Assembly: GCF_026242055.1 (NCBI RefSeq)
Contig: NZ_JAPJDL010000026.1
Span: 1 to 51,700, forward strand
DNA length: 51,700 nt
Source of the DNA: Lentzea sp. NEAU-D7
GTDB lineage: Bacteria; Actinomycetota; Actinomycetes; Mycobacteriales; Pseudonocardiaceae
Direction of reading: 5' to 3'
The translations under genes were made by a program, and so were the position numbers. The stretch's first letter is position 1, and every line of letters starts with the position of its first letter. The notes beneath the pieces were generated by a model. The model searched no databases and was not told the origin of the DNA. It saw only the letters and a list, made by a program, of their open reading frames with translations. This document shows, one piece after another, positions 15,449 to 24,225 of this stretch.

Positions 15449-17960
15449 AGCGACTCTCAAGAGCCTGCTCTCGCGCAAGCTCCGGCTGGTGCTGTCCGCG
15501 CTCGCGGTGGTGCTGGGCGTGATGTTCGTGTCCGGTTCGTTCGTGCTGACCGACACGCTGCAGCGGTCGTTCACCGACCTGTTCTCGTCGGCCTTCGCCA
15601 ATGTGGACGTTTCGGTGACGCCGAAGGCGGAGAAGGGCAAACAGCCCGAACCGCTGACGCCGCAGGCGATCACGGACGTGAAGTCGGTGGCGGGCGTGGC
15701 GTCGGCCGTCGGTGACGTGCAGGGGTCCGCGCGGCCGATCGGCAAGAACGGCAAGGTCATCACCACGTCGGGCTCGCCGCGGTTCGGTTTCAACTGGACG
15801 GGCACCGGCCAGGAGAAGATCCGCGACGGCAAGGCGCCCGCCGCCGAGAACGAGGTCGCCGTCGGCGGGTACCTCGCGTCGACCGGTGGTTTCAAGGTGG
15901 GCGACGACATCGCGTTGCTGACGCTGGAGCCCAAGAAGACCTTCAAGATCACCGGTGTCTACGAGTACGCGGGCGGCCGCGACTCGCTGGGCGGCGAGCT
16001 GTCGGTGGCGTTCACCGAGCCCGTGGCGCAACAGTTGTTGCTGGGCAAGAAGGACGTGTTCTCCGGCATCACCGTCACGGCGGCCCAGGGCACCACGGAC
16101 GAGGCGCTGCGCGACGCCGTCGCGGCGAAGCTGGGCTCCGGCTACGACGTCAAGACCGGTGCGGTGCTGGCGAAGGAGCAGGCCGATCAGATCAACGAGG
16201 GCCTGAAGTTCTTCAACTACGTGCTGCTCGGCTTCGCCGGCATCGCGTTGTTCGTCGGCATCTTCATCATCCTCAACACCTTCTCCATCATCGTCGCCCA
16301 GCGCACCAGGGAACTGGCGCTGCTGCGGTCGATGGGCGCCTCACGCGGGCAGGTCATCGGGTCCGTGGTGCTGGAGGCGCTGGTGATCGGCCTGATCGCG
16401 TCGATCGTCGGCCTCGGGGCGGGCATCGGCATCGGCGCGCTGCTGGCGAAGATCTTCAGCTCGGTGGGCGGTACCGACCTGCAGCTCGCGGGCATCGGCG
16501 TGCCGATGTCGGCGGTCATCTCGTCGTTCGCGGTGGGCATGATCGTCACCGTGGTCGCGGCCGTCATGCCGGCGCTGCGGGCGTCGCGGATCGCGCCGGT
16601 CGCGGCGATGCGCGAGGCGGCCACGCCGGACCGTCCGCTCACGAAGATCACGATCACCGGTGCCCTGGTGGCGGCCGCGGGCGGCACGTCGCTGGCGTTC
16701 GGCTTCAACCAGGCCTCACTGCCGTTGATCTTCGGCGGCATCCTGGTGGCGTTCGTCGGTGTCGCGCTGCTGACGCCGATCCTGTCCAAGCCGATGGTGT
16801 CGCTGATCGGCCGCCTGCTGTCCTGGTCGATGCCGGGCCTGCTGGGCCGCCGCAACTCCGCGCGCAACCCGCGCCGCACCGCGATCACCGCGGCCGCGCT
16901 GATGGTCGGCATCTCGCTGATCACCGGCGTGAGCGTGGTGCTGACGTCGGCGACCAAGTCGATCGAGAAGCTGGCATCCGGTCAGCTGCAGACCGACCTG
17001 ATCGTCTCCGGCGAGGGCCAGATGGAGGGCGAGGCCGCGACGTTCAAGCGGGAGGTCCTGACGAAGATCGAGAAGACCGACGGCGTCAAGTCGGCGGTCG
17101 GCTGGTCGCAGGACGGCGTGCTCGAGGGCGAGAACCAGCTCTTCGCCGTCGGCGTCACGGACATGCCCGCGCTGGCGACGATGTTCGGTTTGAAGCCGAA
17201 GTCCGGCACCATCGCGCCGCTGAAGGACGACCAGTTCGCGCTGCCGGAGGAGATGGCGGCCGAGAAGGGCTGGTCGGTGGGCAGCAAGGTCACGCTGCAA
17301 CTGGCCAAGGGCGAGCCGAAGACCTACTCGGTCGGCTTCATCTGGGCGAAGTCGCAGGTGCTGCAGGGCGCGCTGGTGATGCCGGAGTCGGCGAGCAAGG
17401 ACTTCCGGTCCGACCAGATCGCCCAGGCGTTCGTGCAGGTCGCGCCGGGCGTGTCGGCGGCAGACGTGCAGAAGCGCGTCGAACCGCTGTTCGCGGACAA
17501 CCCGGAGATCACCGTCCAGGACCGCAGCGCGTTCGTGAAGCAGACGACCTCGCAGTTCGACACGGTCCTGCTGATGATCCAGATCCTGCTGGCGCTGGCG
17601 ATCCTGATCGCCGTCCTCGGCGTCATCAACACCCTGGCGCTGTCGGTGATCGAGCGGACCCGTGAACTGGGACTGCTGCGGGCCATCGGCATGCGGCGGG
17701 CGCAGGTGATGCGGATGATCACCGTCGAGTCGGTGGTGATCTCGGTGTTCGGCGCGGTGCTCGGCCTCGCGGTCGGTCTCGCGCTGGGAATCGCGACCGT
17801 GCAGGCGTTGAAGGACCAGGGCATCTCCGAGATCGGACTGCCGTGGATGACCATGGTCCAGTACCTGGTGGTGGCGGCGTTCGTCGGCGTGATCGCGGCG
17901 ATCCTGCCCGCGATCAGGGCCGCCAGGCTGAACGTGCTGGACGCGATCGCCTACGAGTGA
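15441..17960 (+). CDS. FtsX/MacB-type ABC permease
   Basis: 839 aa from ATG 15441 (MFKATLKSLLSRKLRL), the start that gives the usual short basic N-terminus before the first membrane helix. Two repeats follow, each with an external domain and FtsX helices. The first is a MacB periplasmic-core-like domain (about 45-235) with helices near 260-380; the second has helices near 705-835. The ending LNVLDAIAYE is typical of the family. The substrate is unknown. No sensor kinase or response regulator gene is adjacent, unlike the bacitracin-type modules. Confidence 0.93.
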   Translation: MFKATLKSLLSRKLRLVLSALAVVLGVMFVSGSFVLTDTLQRSFTDLFSSAFANVDVSVTPKAEKGKQPEPLTPQAITDVKSVAGVASAVGDVQGSARPIGKNGKVITTSGSPRFGFNWTGTGQEKIRDGKAPAAENEVAVGGYLASTGGFKVGDDIALLTLEPKKTFKITGVYEYAGGRDSLGGELSVAFTEPVAQQLLLGKKDVFSGITVTAAQGTTDEALRDAVAAKLGSGYDVKTGAVLAKEQADQINEGLKFFNYVLLGFAGIALFVGIFIILNTFSIIVAQRTRELALLRSMGASRGQVIGSVVLEALVIGLIASIVGLGAGIGIGALLAKIFSSVGGTDLQLAGIGVPMSAVISSFAVGMIVTVVAAVMPALRASRIAPVAAMREAATPDRPLTKITITGALVAAAGGTSLAFGFNQASLPLIFGGILVAFVGVALLTPILSKPMVSLIGRLLSWSMPGLLGRRNSARNPRRTAITAAALMVGISLITGVSVVLTSATKSIEKLASGQLQTDLIVSGEGQMEGEAATFKREVLTKIEKTDGVKSAVGWSQDGVLEGENQLFAVGVTDMPALATMFGLKPKSGTIAPLKDDQFALPEEMAAEKGWSVGSKVTLQLAKGEPKTYSVGFIWAKSQVLQGALVMPESASKDFRSDQIAQAFVQVAPGVSAADVQKRVEPLFADNPEITVQDRSAFVKQTTSQFDTVLLMIQILLALAILIAVLGVINTLALSVIERTRELGLLRAIGMRRAQVMRMITVESVVISVFGAVLGLAVGLALGIATVQALKDQGISEIGLPWMTMVQYLVVAAFVGVIAAILPAIRAARLNVLDAIAYE

Positions 17961-17971
17961 GTGGAAGAGGA

Positions 17972-18017
17972 GGGTGCTGTGCCAGGCCGTCGCGCTTCTG
18001 GCACAGCACCCTTCTTT
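17972..18017. terminator. Bidirectional terminator
   Basis: GGGTGCTGTGCCAG (17972-17985) pairs perfectly with 17998-18011 over 14 nt, with a 12-nt loop and TTCTTT at 18012-18017. It sits between the convergent permease and polyester hydrolase genes, directly at the hydrolase stop. Confidence 0.85.
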
Positions 18018-18856
18018 CACGCGTGCGGGCAGGTGTCCCGGTAGGCGCTGATGAGCGTGTTCGGCGCCGGGGGCGGGCACAGGAACTGGTCGTAGCGCAC
18101 GTCGTCGTCCACGAAGCGCTTGAGCCACGACAGCGTGTACTTGCGCACCGTCACGTTGTCGCTGCGCGGTGCCGAGTGGTCGCCGCCGCGCAGTTCGAGG
18201 AACGCTTTGTCCGGCGCGGCCGTGATCGAGTTGTAGAACGGCGTGGAGTGCTGCGAGTTGGGCGCGGTGGGGTCGTTCTGGCCGCCGAGCACCAGCGTCG
18301 GCACCTGGACCGTCGACCAGCTCTTGGTGGTGTGCCAGCCGGCCATCGGGATCGAGGCCTGCAGGGCGGGACGGGTCGCGGAGGCGCGCAGCGCTCCCCC
18401 GCCGCCCATGGAGTGGCCCATCACGGCGAGGCGCGAGGCGTCGACGCGGGGGTTGGTGCGGACCACGTAGTCGAGCGCCGCGAGCAGCTGACGGCCGCGG
18501 CTGTCCGGGTCGTCGAAGCCGGACAGGGTGTTGATGGTGATCACCACGAACCCGTAGGACGCCAGTCGCGGCCCGAAGTGCGCGACCGAGGACTGGGTGG
18601 CGGTGAAGCCGGGTGAGACGGCGACCGCGCCGAACGTGAGATCGCTGGTCGGTGTGTAGACGGTGCCGCCGCCGAAGTTCGACTGGCGGGCGACGGCCGC
18701 GGACGTCACGGCGAACGTGCCCCGGGAGGCCTCGACCGATGCGGCCGTGGGTGCGGGGCCGCGTTCGTAGGGGTTGGCCGCCGCGGTGGCGACGGCGGGG
18801 GCGGTGGCTGGGATGAGCGCCAGGACCAGCGCCGCAAGCATGGTTTTGATGCGCAC
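18017..18856 (-). CDS. Secreted cutinase-like polyester hydrolase (PET-hydrolase family)
   Basis: 279 aa with a Sec signal peptide (cleavage near residues 25-27). The alpha/beta hydrolase triad is S149 (GHSMGGGG), D195 and H227. The S-D and D-H spacings of 46 and 32 match, from memory, those of the Thermobifida cutinases. The oxyanion hole is F84 and M150, and W174 (GWHTTKSW) corresponds to the Trp that flanks the substrate in PET hydrolases. C260 and C276 should form the C-terminal disulfide (FLC, DTCPHA). Compared with TfCut2, the loop before the Ser strand is five residues shorter, Tyr is Phe in the oxyanion hole, and the His-Phe of the active-site loop is His-Ser. The natural role is probably cutin or other polyester breakdown; PET activity is inference. 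GTG 18856 follows GAGG; ATG 18841 is possible. Confidence 0.92.
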   Translation of the reverse strand: MRIKTMLAALVLALIPATAPAVATAAANPYERGPAPTAASVEASRGTFAVTSAAVARQSNFGGGTVYTPTSDLTFGAVAVSPGFTATQSSVAHFGPRLASYGFVVITINTLSGFDDPDSRGRQLLAALDYVVRTNPRVDASRLAVMGHSMGGGGALRASATRPALQASIPMAGWHTTKSWSTVQVPTLVLGGQNDPTAPNSQHSTPFYNSITAAPDKAFLELRGGDHSAPRSDNVTVRKYTLSWLKRFVDDDVRYDQFLCPPPAPNTLISAYRDTCPHA

Positions 18857-19097
18857 GACGAAGACACCTCGAATGGTTGCAGGGGAACCAAAAACGACGG
18901 CGAGCCACACGCTACCGCCCAGTAGCCTCGCTGGGATTCGGCCACATGGATGGTTACGGGGACGTTTCGACGCTGTTCGACAGAATGTTTCCCAGCGTCG
19001 GCTCGTCACCCACCGCAGCGGACCGGGACGTTGTCGTCCTGTCCGGTCACCGCAGCGGCGGTATGCGGCGATTCGGACGGCCCACGAAGGTGATCTC
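18857..19097. other. Divergent promoter region of polyester hydrolase and GH85
   Basis: No gene is visible. It must hold promoters for both secreted enzymes. An 11-nt direct repeat CACCGCAGCGG (19011-19021 and 19048-19058, 37 nt apart) brackets an imperfect hairpin at 19021-19048 (GACCGG...CCGGTC). The GAGAGCGCTCTC palindrome found near other glycosidase genes is not present here. Confidence 0.5.
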
Positions 19098-21023
19098 GTG
19101 CCCACCCGGAGACAGTTCCTCGTTCTGAGCTCCACAGCAGCACTCACCGGTCTGCTGTCCGAGACTCCCGCGTCCGCTGCCGACACCGCGCAGCCGTACG
19201 CGTCCTACTGGCACCCGGCGACGATCCTCGACTGGGATCCGTCGACCGACCGGGACGCGAAGTACAACCGCAGCACGGTGCCGCTCGCGAGACGGGTCGT
19301 GCCGGCCGGACCGGCCAACGCGCACGCCCGCCCGAACGAGGCCCGCGTGCAGGCGCTGGTGGCCTACGCGCCGACGAGCGGCAACCCGGCGCAGGGCTCG
19401 CTCGACATGAACTACTACGCCACGAACTACTGGCAGTACATCGACGAACTGGTGTTCTGGGGCGGTTCGGCGTCCGAGGGCCTGATCCTCGCGCCGAACC
19501 CGACCGTCACCGACGCCGCGCACCGCAACGGCGTGCGCGTGATCGGCAACGTGTTCCTCCCGCCGACGGCGTACGGCGGCCAGATCCAGTGGGTCCGCGA
19601 CTTCGTCCGGCGCGAGGGCGACAGGTTCCCCGTGGCGGACAAGATGGTCCAGGTCGCACGCCATCACGGCTTCGACGGCTGGTTCCTCAACCAGGAGACC
19701 GCCGGCGGCAACACCCAGCTCGCGAACGACATGCGCGACTTCATCGTCTACATGAAGAGGTCCGGGCTGCGGGTCATCTGGTACGACGCGATGACCGACA
19801 GCGGCAGCGTCAGCTGGCAGAACGCCCTGACCGCGCGCAACCGGGTGTTCTTCGAGCAGTCCGACGAGATGTTCATGAACTTCTGGTGGAGCGCGCAGGG
19901 ACTCGCGAGCTCCGCCGCGCTCGCCCGGCAGATGGGCCGCAGCCCGTACGACCTGGCGGCCGGCGTGGACGTCGAGGCCAGTGGCTACAACACCGGCGTC
20001 GGCTGGGCCTCCGTCTTCCCCGAGGGCAAGCCGCACGTGACGTCACTCGGCTTCTACCGTCCGGAGTGGACGTTCAAGTCGGCCACGGGTCCCGCCGACT
20101 TCTACGCCCGGGACAACAGGTTCTGGGTCGGCCCGAACGGTGACCCGTCGAACACCACGACGACGGCGAGCTGGAAGGGCGTCGCCCACTACGTCACCGA
20201 GCTGACCCCGATCACGACGCTCCCGTTCGTCACGAACTTCAACACCGGTCACGGCAGGAAGTTCGCCGTCGACGGCACCGTCCGGTCGACCCAGGCCTGG
20301 AACAACCTGTCGCTGCAGGACGTCCTGCCGACCTGGCGGTGGAGTGTCACGGGCACCGGTGCGAAGGTCACCCCGTCGCTCGACTGGGACGACCCGTACG
20401 ACGGCGGCACCGCGCTGAAGATCACCGGCACACCGCAGTCCGCCAACGACGTCCGGCTGTTCGCGACGTCGCTGAAGCTGACCGGCGCCAGCCAGTTCGA
20501 GATCGTGCACCGCACCGGCACCGGCCCGTCGCGCCTGCAGGCGGTCCTGCGGTTCGGCACGACAGAACGCGTCCTGGACCTCGGCGGCGTCAGCGGGGCG
20601 TGGCGGCGCAGCGTGTTCCCGCTGGGAGAGCACGCTGGCGCGACGCTCACGGAGATCTCCCTGCGGGTCCTGCCGGGAGCCGCGATCACCGCTCTGATCG
20701 GCCGGATCGGCGTCACGAACCCGGTCATGACTCCCCCGGCGGCGCCGTCCGGCGTCCGGGTCGAGCAGGTGAGCCGCACCGGCGCCACCACGGCGTCGGC
20801 ACGGCTCACCTGGACGCGCTCACCCGGCACGATCCGGCAGTACCGGGTCTACAAGCAGACCGGTTCCGAGCGGATCTTCCTCGGCGGCACGGCGAACGAC
20901 GCGTACTTCGTGCCGGCGATCCCGCTGAACAACGGCGAGACCGCGCAGATCGAGGTCGAGGCGGTCAGCGAGGCGTTCGACGTCTCGCCGCCCGCGAAGA
21001 TCTCCATCACTGGTACACCCTGA
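19098..21023 (+). CDS. Tat-exported GH85 endo-beta-N-acetylglucosaminidase with fibronectin III domain
   Basis: 641 aa. The start region MPTRRQFLVLSSTAAL is a twin-arginine signal (R4-R5), cleaved near ASA-A27. The GH85 barrel covers about 30-360: ILDWDPSTDRDAKYN, the catalytic pair N198-x-E200 in GWFLNQET, and WYDAM downstream. A beta-sandwich region (about 390-540) and a C-terminal FnIII module (about 548-638, PPAAPSGVRV to SITG) follow. GH85 enzymes cut the chitobiose core of N-glycans by substrate-assisted catalysis, releasing glycans from glycoproteins. GTG 19098 follows AAGGTG. The 3' end overlaps the GH16 gene by 17 nt. Confidence 0.92.
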   Translation: MPTRRQFLVLSSTAALTGLLSETPASAADTAQPYASYWHPATILDWDPSTDRDAKYNRSTVPLARRVVPAGPANAHARPNEARVQALVAYAPTSGNPAQGSLDMNYYATNYWQYIDELVFWGGSASEGLILAPNPTVTDAAHRNGVRVIGNVFLPPTAYGGQIQWVRDFVRREGDRFPVADKMVQVARHHGFDGWFLNQETAGGNTQLANDMRDFIVYMKRSGLRVIWYDAMTDSGSVSWQNALTARNRVFFEQSDEMFMNFWWSAQGLASSAALARQMGRSPYDLAAGVDVEASGYNTGVGWASVFPEGKPHVTSLGFYRPEWTFKSATGPADFYARDNRFWVGPNGDPSNTTTTASWKGVAHYVTELTPITTLPFVTNFNTGHGRKFAVDGTVRSTQAWNNLSLQDVLPTWRWSVTGTGAKVTPSLDWDDPYDGGTALKITGTPQSANDVRLFATSLKLTGASQFEIVHRTGTGPSRLQAVLRFGTTERVLDLGGVSGAWRRSVFPLGEHAGATLTEISLRVLPGAAITALIGRIGVTNPVMTPPAAPSGVRVEQVSRTGATTASARLTWTRSPGTIRQYRVYKQTGSERIFLGGTANDAYFVPAIPLNNGETAQIEVEAVSEAFDVSPPAKISITGTP

Positions 21024-22716
21024 CGTAGTCGAGCACCATGTCCTGCGGCAGCTGCGTCCCGGCCCCCGGCGGGCCGGGCCAGTCGCCGCCGACGGCGTTG
21101 TTGATGATCAGGAAGAACGGGTGGTCGTAGACCCACGGCCCGCGGGTGGTCTCCAGCTGTTCCCGGTCGACGGTGAAGAACCTGGTGCCGTCCACGCTGA
21201 ACGTCATGTGGCTGGAGTCCCACTCGACCGCGAACGTCCGGAACGCGCTGGACGCGGGCTGGCCGAGGTCGAGCGGTGAGCCGAACCCGCCCGCGCCGAA
21301 GTACTGGGGCGCGTGCAGCGTCGAGTACACCCGGTTCGGTTCCTTGCCGACGTGCTCCATGATGTCGATCTCGCCGCACGCGGGCCACGGCCTGCGCTGG
21401 TCGAAGAAGTCCGCGCCCAGCATCCAGAACGCGGGCCACAACCCCTGAGTCGACGACACCTTGATGCGCGCCTCGACGCGGCCGTAGGTGAAGGTGAACT
21501 TGCCGTACGTGTTGAGCCGCGCCGACGTGTACTGGCAGGTCGTGCTGCCGCTGACCGGGTCCACCGGGCACGCGCTGCCGGGCGTGACCTCACGCCGGGC
21601 CTGCAGCACCAGGTTGCCGTTGCCGTCGTGCCGGGCGTTGTTGTTGTTCGTGTAGTACTGCAGCTCGTTGTTCACGCCGGGACCGATCTCCGGCTGCCAC
21701 TTCGAGGCGTCCGGCCCGGTGCCCGCGGGCGCGTTGAACTCGTCACCCCACACCAGCCGGCCGGGGAACGACGGGTTCGGTGGCAGTGGCGGCGGCGTGA
21801 TGGGAGCGCCGCCCGTGCCGTACACCTGGAACTCCCACAGCGAGTAGCCGTAGCCGTTCGACCTGGCCGTGCCGTACATGCGCACGTAACGGCCGGTGCC
21901 GCTGACCGTCAGCGTCTCCTTGAACCCGCGGCCGGTCGTGGTCGAGTAGATCTCGCGCCAGTTGGAGTTGTTGTCGGAGACCTCGATCCGGTACGCCGTG
22001 GCGAACGCGGGATCCCACTGCAGCACGACCTTCGAGATCGTGGCGGTGGCGCCGAGGTCGACGGAGATCCAGCCGGGGTCGACCCAGCCGTTCGTCGCGC
22101 TGGTCGCCCACCGGGTGGCCGGGTCGCGGTCGAACGCCTTGGCCGGGGTGCACTGGCCGCAGTTCGCGTCGTCCTGGAACGTCGACGCGGCACCGGTCCT
22201 GCCGTACGAGAGCAGGGTTTCCGCGGTCCCGGTGCCCGGCGTGCCGAACACCTGGAACTCCCAGAGCGAGTAGCCCCACTGGGTGGCCCGCTGGGTGAGG
22301 TCGAGACGCACGTACCTGCCGGTGCCGGTGACGGGAAGCGTCTCGGTGCCACCGGGTCCCGTCGTCGTTCGACGAAGTTCCTGCCAGGTGGTGCCGTCGG
22401 CGGAGATGCTGAGCGTGTAGGCCCGCGCGCTCGCGGTCTCCCAGGCCAGCACCACCTGGTCGACCCGCGCGGACGAGCCGAGGTCGATCTGGATCCACTG
22501 CGGGTCGCCGAACGAGCTGGACCAGCGCGTGCCGAGGTCGCCGTCCACCGCCGCGGCGGCGCCGAACGCGGCGTTCTCGCTGCTGGAGGCGGTGACCGGG
22601 CGGTTCTGCGAGATCAGCGGACCGGCGGCGGACGCCTGCACCGGAACGATCAGAGCGGCCGCGACCACGGCCGCGGCGAACAGGGGGAGTCTTCCGCGTT
22701 GAAGCCTTCCTGACAT
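21007..22716 (-). CDS. Secreted GH16 beta-glucanase with two N-terminal CBM32 (F5/8-type) domains
   Basis: 569 aa. Signal peptide about 1-30; two discoidin/CBM32 domains at about 32-158 and 165-303, each ending in the same WGYSLWEFQVFG/YGYSLWEFQVYG pattern; a Pro-rich linker; then GH16 at about 318-569. The catalytic motif is E449-I-D451-I-M-E454, the form seen in laminarinases and endo-1,3-beta-glucanases. The two CBM32 copies resemble each other and probably arose by duplication. An ATG at 22716 follows GGAG. A GAGAGCGCTCTC-type palindrome lies 38 nt upstream. Confidence 0.93.
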   Translation of the reverse strand: MSGRLQRGRLPLFAAAVVAAALIVPVQASAAGPLISQNRPVTASSSENAAFGAAAAVDGDLGTRWSSSFGDPQWIQIDLGSSARVDQVVLAWETASARAYTLSISADGTTWQELRRTTTGPGGTETLPVTGTGRYVRLDLTQRATQWGYSLWEFQVFGTPGTGTAETLLSYGRTGAASTFQDDANCGQCTPAKAFDRDPATRWATSATNGWVDPGWISVDLGATATISKVVLQWDPAFATAYRIEVSDNNSNWREIYSTTTGRGFKETLTVSGTGRYVRMYGTARSNGYGYSLWEFQVYGTGGAPITPPPLPPNPSFPGRLVWGDEFNAPAGTGPDASKWQPEIGPGVNNELQYYTNNNNARHDGNGNLVLQARREVTPGSACPVDPVSGSTTCQYTSARLNTYGKFTFTYGRVEARIKVSSTQGLWPAFWMLGADFFDQRRPWPACGEIDIMEHVGKEPNRVYSTLHAPQYFGAGGFGSPLDLGQPASSAFRTFAVEWDSSHMTFSVDGTRFFTVDREQLETTRGPWVYDHPFFLIINNAVGGDWPGPPGAGTQLPQDMVLDYVRVYQ

Positions 22717-22753
22717 GGGTGCTCCTGAGGCCGGAGAACGGGCGAGGACGGCG

Positions 22754-22767
22754 AGAGAGCGCTCTCT
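22754..22767. promoter_or_regulatory. LacI-type operator before GH16
   Basis: AGAGAGCGCTCTCT is a perfect 14-nt palindrome containing the core GAGAGCGCTCTC, 38 nt upstream of the GH16 ATG. The central CG and length fit LacI-family operators, such as the known CebR site class (GGAGCGCTCC). Same core as 22890-22901 and 37155-37166. Confidence 0.75.
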
Positions 22768-22849
22768 GCGACAGGAGTTCAGAGCCGAGAGTCAGGGCAC
22801 CGGGCACGGCCTGTCAAGAAAACCGGGACTTCTGAACGTTTCTTGCGGA

Positions 22850-22879
22850 TTGACGGCCGATTACGGGCTGCGCCATGCT
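22850..22879 (+). promoter_or_regulatory. Candidate promoter of the DUF1996 operon
   Basis: TTGACG at 22850-22855 is a good -35 box. Eighteen nt later CATGCT (22874-22879) is a weak -10. Transcription would start near 22886, immediately before the operator at 22890, a position where a bound LacI protein would block initiation. Confidence 0.45.
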
Positions 22880-22889
22880 CGAAGAGCGT

Positions 22890-22901
22890 GAGAGCGCTCT
22901 C
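22890..22901. promoter_or_regulatory. LacI-type operator before the DUF1996 operon
   Basis: GAGAGCGCTCTC, a perfect 12-nt palindrome, 29 nt upstream of the DUF1996 ATG. The operon's third gene encodes a LacI regulator, the simplest candidate to bind it. Confidence 0.75.
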
Positions 22902-22930
22902 CCAATCCTGCTGCGGAGAGGAAAGCTTCA

Positions 22931-23767
22931 ATGAGGAAGCCCTTGTTCCACATCGCCGCCGTCATCGGGCTGATAGCCACCGCACTCAGCATTCCCGTTG
23001 CGGCACAAGGAGAACCAGTCCGCGTCGCCGAGTTCCTCGCGGAGTGCCCGATCAGCCACCGGCTGGCGGACGACCCGATCGTCCTGCCGAACCTGGCCGG
23101 TGCCTCGCACTTCCACGACTTCTTCGGCAACCACTCGACGAACGCCCGTTCCACCCTGCAGTCGATGGAGGGCCAGACGGGCAACTGCAACCCGGCCTCG
23201 GACATCTCGTCGTACTGGGTGCCGACGCTGTACCGGAACAACACCGCGATCGCCCCCACCGGCGTCACCTTCTACTACCTCGGTGAGGGCGTGAACAACC
23301 CGGCGGCGATCCAGCCCACGCCGTACGGGCTGAAGATCGTGGCGGGCAACGCGAAGGCCACCGGTGATGCCGACAGCATCGCGCGCTGGTCCTGCCTGCA
23401 CGCCGGGCACGTCAACCCGTCCAAGAACTTCGTGACCTGCCCGGCGGGCACGATGCTCGAGACCTACCTGGACTTCCCGCAGTGCTGGGACGGCCGCAAC
23501 CTCGACTCGGCCGACCACAAGTCCCACATGTCGTACCCGGTCGCCGGCGGCTGCCCGTCGAGCCACCCCGTCTCGGTGCCGAAGCTGCGCATGGTGCTGC
23601 GGTATCCGGTCAACGGCAGCACGGCCGGGCTGCGTCTCGCCTCCGGCACCGGGCAGACGATGCACGGCGACTTCTTCAACGTGTGGCCGCGCGCTGAAAT
23701 GGAGCGCCGCGTCCGCAACTGCCTCAACGTGGTGATCAAGTGCGACCACAACGGCAACCACGGATGA
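22931..23767 (+). CDS. Secreted DUF1996 protein
   Basis: 278 aa. A signal peptide (1-26, cleavage near AAQG) precedes a DUF1996 domain over almost the whole mature length, with the hallmarks CPISHRLADDPIVLPN, SHFHDFFGN, and CWDGRNLDS...HMSYP. Several Cys and His residues are conserved. DUF1996 occurs in fungal and actinobacterial secreted proteins often near glycoside hydrolases; activity is unsettled. It heads an operon with a lipoprotein and a LacI regulator, and sits under a LacI-type operator. Confidence 0.88.
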   Translation: MRKPLFHIAAVIGLIATALSIPVAAQGEPVRVAEFLAECPISHRLADDPIVLPNLAGASHFHDFFGNHSTNARSTLQSMEGQTGNCNPASDISSYWVPTLYRNNTAIAPTGVTFYYLGEGVNNPAAIQPTPYGLKIVAGNAKATGDADSIARWSCLHAGHVNPSKNFVTCPAGTMLETYLDFPQCWDGRNLDSADHKSHMSYPVAGGCPSSHPVSVPKLRMVLRYPVNGSTAGLRLASGTGQTMHGDFFNVWPRAEMERRVRNCLNVVIKCDHNGNHG

Positions 23768-24225
23768 CAACGCTCCTGCTGGCAGGCCTTCTCGCGGCCT
23801 GCCAGCAGGCTCCACCCCCGCCCTCCTCTCCCCCACCGGCTCCGCAGAACGGTTACGGCGCAACGGAACGGGCGTTCGTCGAGCTCGCCATCGCGACCGA
23901 CGAGCAGGCGCTCAAGCTGCTCGAGCTCACGGACTCCGCCCAGCTCAGGGGGAACCGGAACATCGAGCTCGCCGAACTGCGGAAGCTGCTCGACGCCCCG
24001 TACGTGAACCACCACGCCGGGCACGACATGCCGGGCATGCCGACGGACGCCGAGATCCAGCTCGCGTCCACGGACCCGGAGGCGCTGAAGCAGTTCGTGC
24101 GCGCGCACCTCACCGAGTCGCTGGAGGTGCTGAAGTCGGCGGGCCCGGCCATCACCCACCCGCCGACCGCCGAGGTGGTCAGGCTGATGGAACGTCACCG
24201 CACGGCGGAACTGGCGGCCGGGTGA
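23764..24225 (+). CDS. Small lipoprotein, DUF305-like
   Basis: 153 aa. The ATG at 23764 overlaps the DUF1996 stop (ATGA). The signal is short and ends in lipobox LLAAC (Cys16), followed by a Pro-rich linker. The folded part is helical and has HHAGHDMPGMPTDAEI, a His/Met-rich turn like that of DUF305 proteins, which bind metals such as copper. I call it DUF305-like by that pattern only. Start and stop overlaps with both neighbours indicate one operon. Confidence 0.65.
   Translation: MTTLLLAGLLAACQQAPPPPSSPPPAPQNGYGATERAFVELAIATDEQALKLLELTDSAQLRGNRNIELAELRKLLDAPYVNHHAGHDMPGMPTDAEIQLASTDPEALKQFVRAHLTESLEVLKSAGPAITHPPTAEVVRLMERHRTAELAAG

Noticed and set aside
16716..18908. Long minus-strand open frame (730 aa) opposite the FtsX permease and the polyesterase
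   Set aside because: Antisense or out of frame to two well-supported genes, with no ribosome site or domain.
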